A stretch of DNA of 64,000 nt from Ignavibacteriota bacterium (GTDB lineage: Bacteria; Bacteroidota; Ignavibacteria; Ignavibacteriales; Melioribacteraceae): assembly GCA_016716225.1 (NCBI GenBank), contig JADJWT010000001.1, forward strand, positions 2,118,501 through 2,182,500. Direction: 5' to 3'. The position numbers were made by a program, and so were the translations under genes. How positions within the stretch are numbered: the stretch's first letter is position 1; each line of letters begins with the position of its first letter. Below the pieces are notes generated by a model. It searched no databases and was not told where the DNA came from. It saw only the letters and a list, made by a program, of their open reading frames with translations. This document shows positions 63,082-64,000 of this stretch, piece by piece.

Positions 63082-64000
63082 TTGAATACCTATAAAAGAA
63101 TTTTAACCTTTGTAATTCCTTTCTGGAAACACTTAATTGTAACAATTATTTCTGTAATTTTATTTTCACTTCTTCATGGAGCAACTGTATATTTAACTAT
63201 ACCTTTGCTTGATACACTTTTTCAACAAAAAGAAATTACTGCTGCTAAAATTGAAAAAACGCAGATAGAAGAAAAAAGTAATATTCTTCCAAATTGGATA
63301 AATGAAGAATTGGAATCAATATCCAAAACTTTCCATAAATTTATTTTTGCCGGAGAAACAAGCGATGTTTTATTTAGAATATGTTTGCTAATTCTTCTTT
63401 CTTTTTTAGGTAAAAGTATTTTCTCATACATTCAAGAATATTTTCTTGCATATGTTCAACAAGGAATAATAAAAAATATTAGAGATGCTGCTTATAAACA
63501 TTTGCATAAACTTCCAATGAGTTTTTTTAAAAATGAAAAAACCGGTGATTTGATTTCAAGAATTACAAATGATGTTTACATAATGGAAGCGAGTTTATCT
63601 TCGGTGTTTTTTTCACTTTTCCGTGAACCACTTACACTTGTAATATTTGTAATTATTGCTGTTTCAATCAGCTGGAAATTATTTGTAATCTCATTATTAA
63701 TTCTTCCATTCTCAATCTTAATTATTGTTTGGCTTGGAAAAAGATTAAGAAAACAATCAAAAATTCTTCAAGGTCAAATGGGAAATTTAACAACCATTTT
63801 ACAAGAAACTTTGAGTGGAATTAAAATTGTAAAAGCCTTTGGAATGGAAAAATATGAGAATGAAAAATTTGTTTCAGAAACAAGAAGATTCTTTAAAACT
63901 TTTTTAAAGAAAGCTCGAATTCAAAATATTGCTTCGCCAGCGACTGAATTTATTGCAGTTTCAGTTGGTGTAGTAATTATTTATTATGGCGGATTATTAG
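63082..64000 (+). CDS. ABC exporter, MsbA-like (partial, C-terminus off window)
   Basis: Only 306 codons are visible. The TTG at 63082 is the only start after an in-frame TAA at 63070-63072. The visible part is the transmembrane domain of a type IV ABC exporter: helix 1-2 around FWKHLIVTIISVILF, an extracytoplasmic loop longer than usual (about residues 50-95, with many Lys and Glu), and the coupling-helix segment KLPMSFFKNEKTGDLISRIT. The nucleotide-binding domain lies beyond the edge. As the last gene of the LPS cluster it is probably the lipid A-core flippase MsbA. Confidence 0.85.
   Translation, partial: MNTYKRILTFVIPFWKHLIVTIISVILFSLLHGATVYLTIPLLDTLFQQKEITAAKIEKTQIEEKSNILPNWINEELESISKTFHKFIFAGETSDVLFRICLLILLSFLGKSIFSYIQEYFLAYVQQGIIKNIRDAAYKHLHKLPMSFFKNEKTGDLISRITNDVYIMEASLSSVFFSLFREPLTLVIFVIIAVSISWKLFVISLLILPFSILIIVWLGKRLRKQSKILQGQMGNLTTILQETLSGIKIVKAFGMEKYENEKFVSETRRFFKTFLKKARIQNIASPATEFIAVSVGVVIIYYGGLL

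Overview
The window looks like a piece of chromosome from a low-GC, Gram-negative bacterium. The best taxonomic guess is the Ignavibacteria/Chlorobi side of the Bacteroidota group. This is an inference from AT-rich codon use, a DUF6588-like outer-membrane protein, many non-ATG starts and the overall gene set; a 16S or marker-gene search would settle it. Gram-negative character is supported more directly by LolA-, GT9 heptosyltransferase- and MsbA-like genes and by two lipoproteins. Almost everything from base 2228 onward is on the + strand in tightly packed, often overlapping operons.

Bases 1-11804 are accessory. At the left edge four small minus-strand genes of mobile-element character (a helix-turn-helix protein cut by the window edge and three unrecognised proteins) run leftward. 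Facing away from them is a defence locus: hsdR, hsdS, a 626-residue protein, hsdM, a membrane protein resembling the putative abortive-infection family, and a 173-residue unknown. The 626-residue protein sits between hsdS and hsdM and appears to join a ScoMcrA-like head domain, a middle domain and a C-terminal PD-(D/E)XK nuclease. It is the best candidate here for an undescribed system: a Type I restriction-modification operon with a built-in, possibly modification-dependent nuclease. The locus ends just beyond the 3' side of an initiator tRNA gene on the minus strand, a usual geometry for integrated islands, although no integrase or att repeat was found.

Bases 11985-41974 are mostly housekeeping. 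They include recN, an outer-membrane protein and lipoprotein pair, hemW, a dicarboxylate/amino-acid symporter and proC. The translation/RNA operon rimP-nusA-infB-rbfA-truB-ribF-rpsO-pnp-dus follows; its ribF seems to carry a one-base deletion in an A run, and rpsO has a leader hairpin with the G-U/G-C signature that S15 recognises. Then come rng, transaldolase, gcvT, comB, ftsK, lolA, a flippase-like protein, uppP, a cyclophilin lipoprotein, holA, an ECF sigma factor with a probable anti-sigma factor, and rpmE.

Bases 42116-53447 hold rsmB, rodZ, ligA, a small unknown, a STAS protein, a sodium:solute symporter, a Cof-type phosphatase, a PgpH-like HD phosphodiesterase, xerD and a site-2 protease. 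Bases 53522-64000 form a surface-polysaccharide (LPS core/O-antigen-like) cluster: six glycosyltransferases of GT2 or GT4 type, one zinc-ribbon methyltransferase, a GT9 heptosyltransferase, an ATP-grasp protein, a CDP-glycerol transferase-like protein and the start of an MsbA-like ABC exporter cut by the window end. No CRISPR array, rRNA, insertion sequence or transposase was seen.
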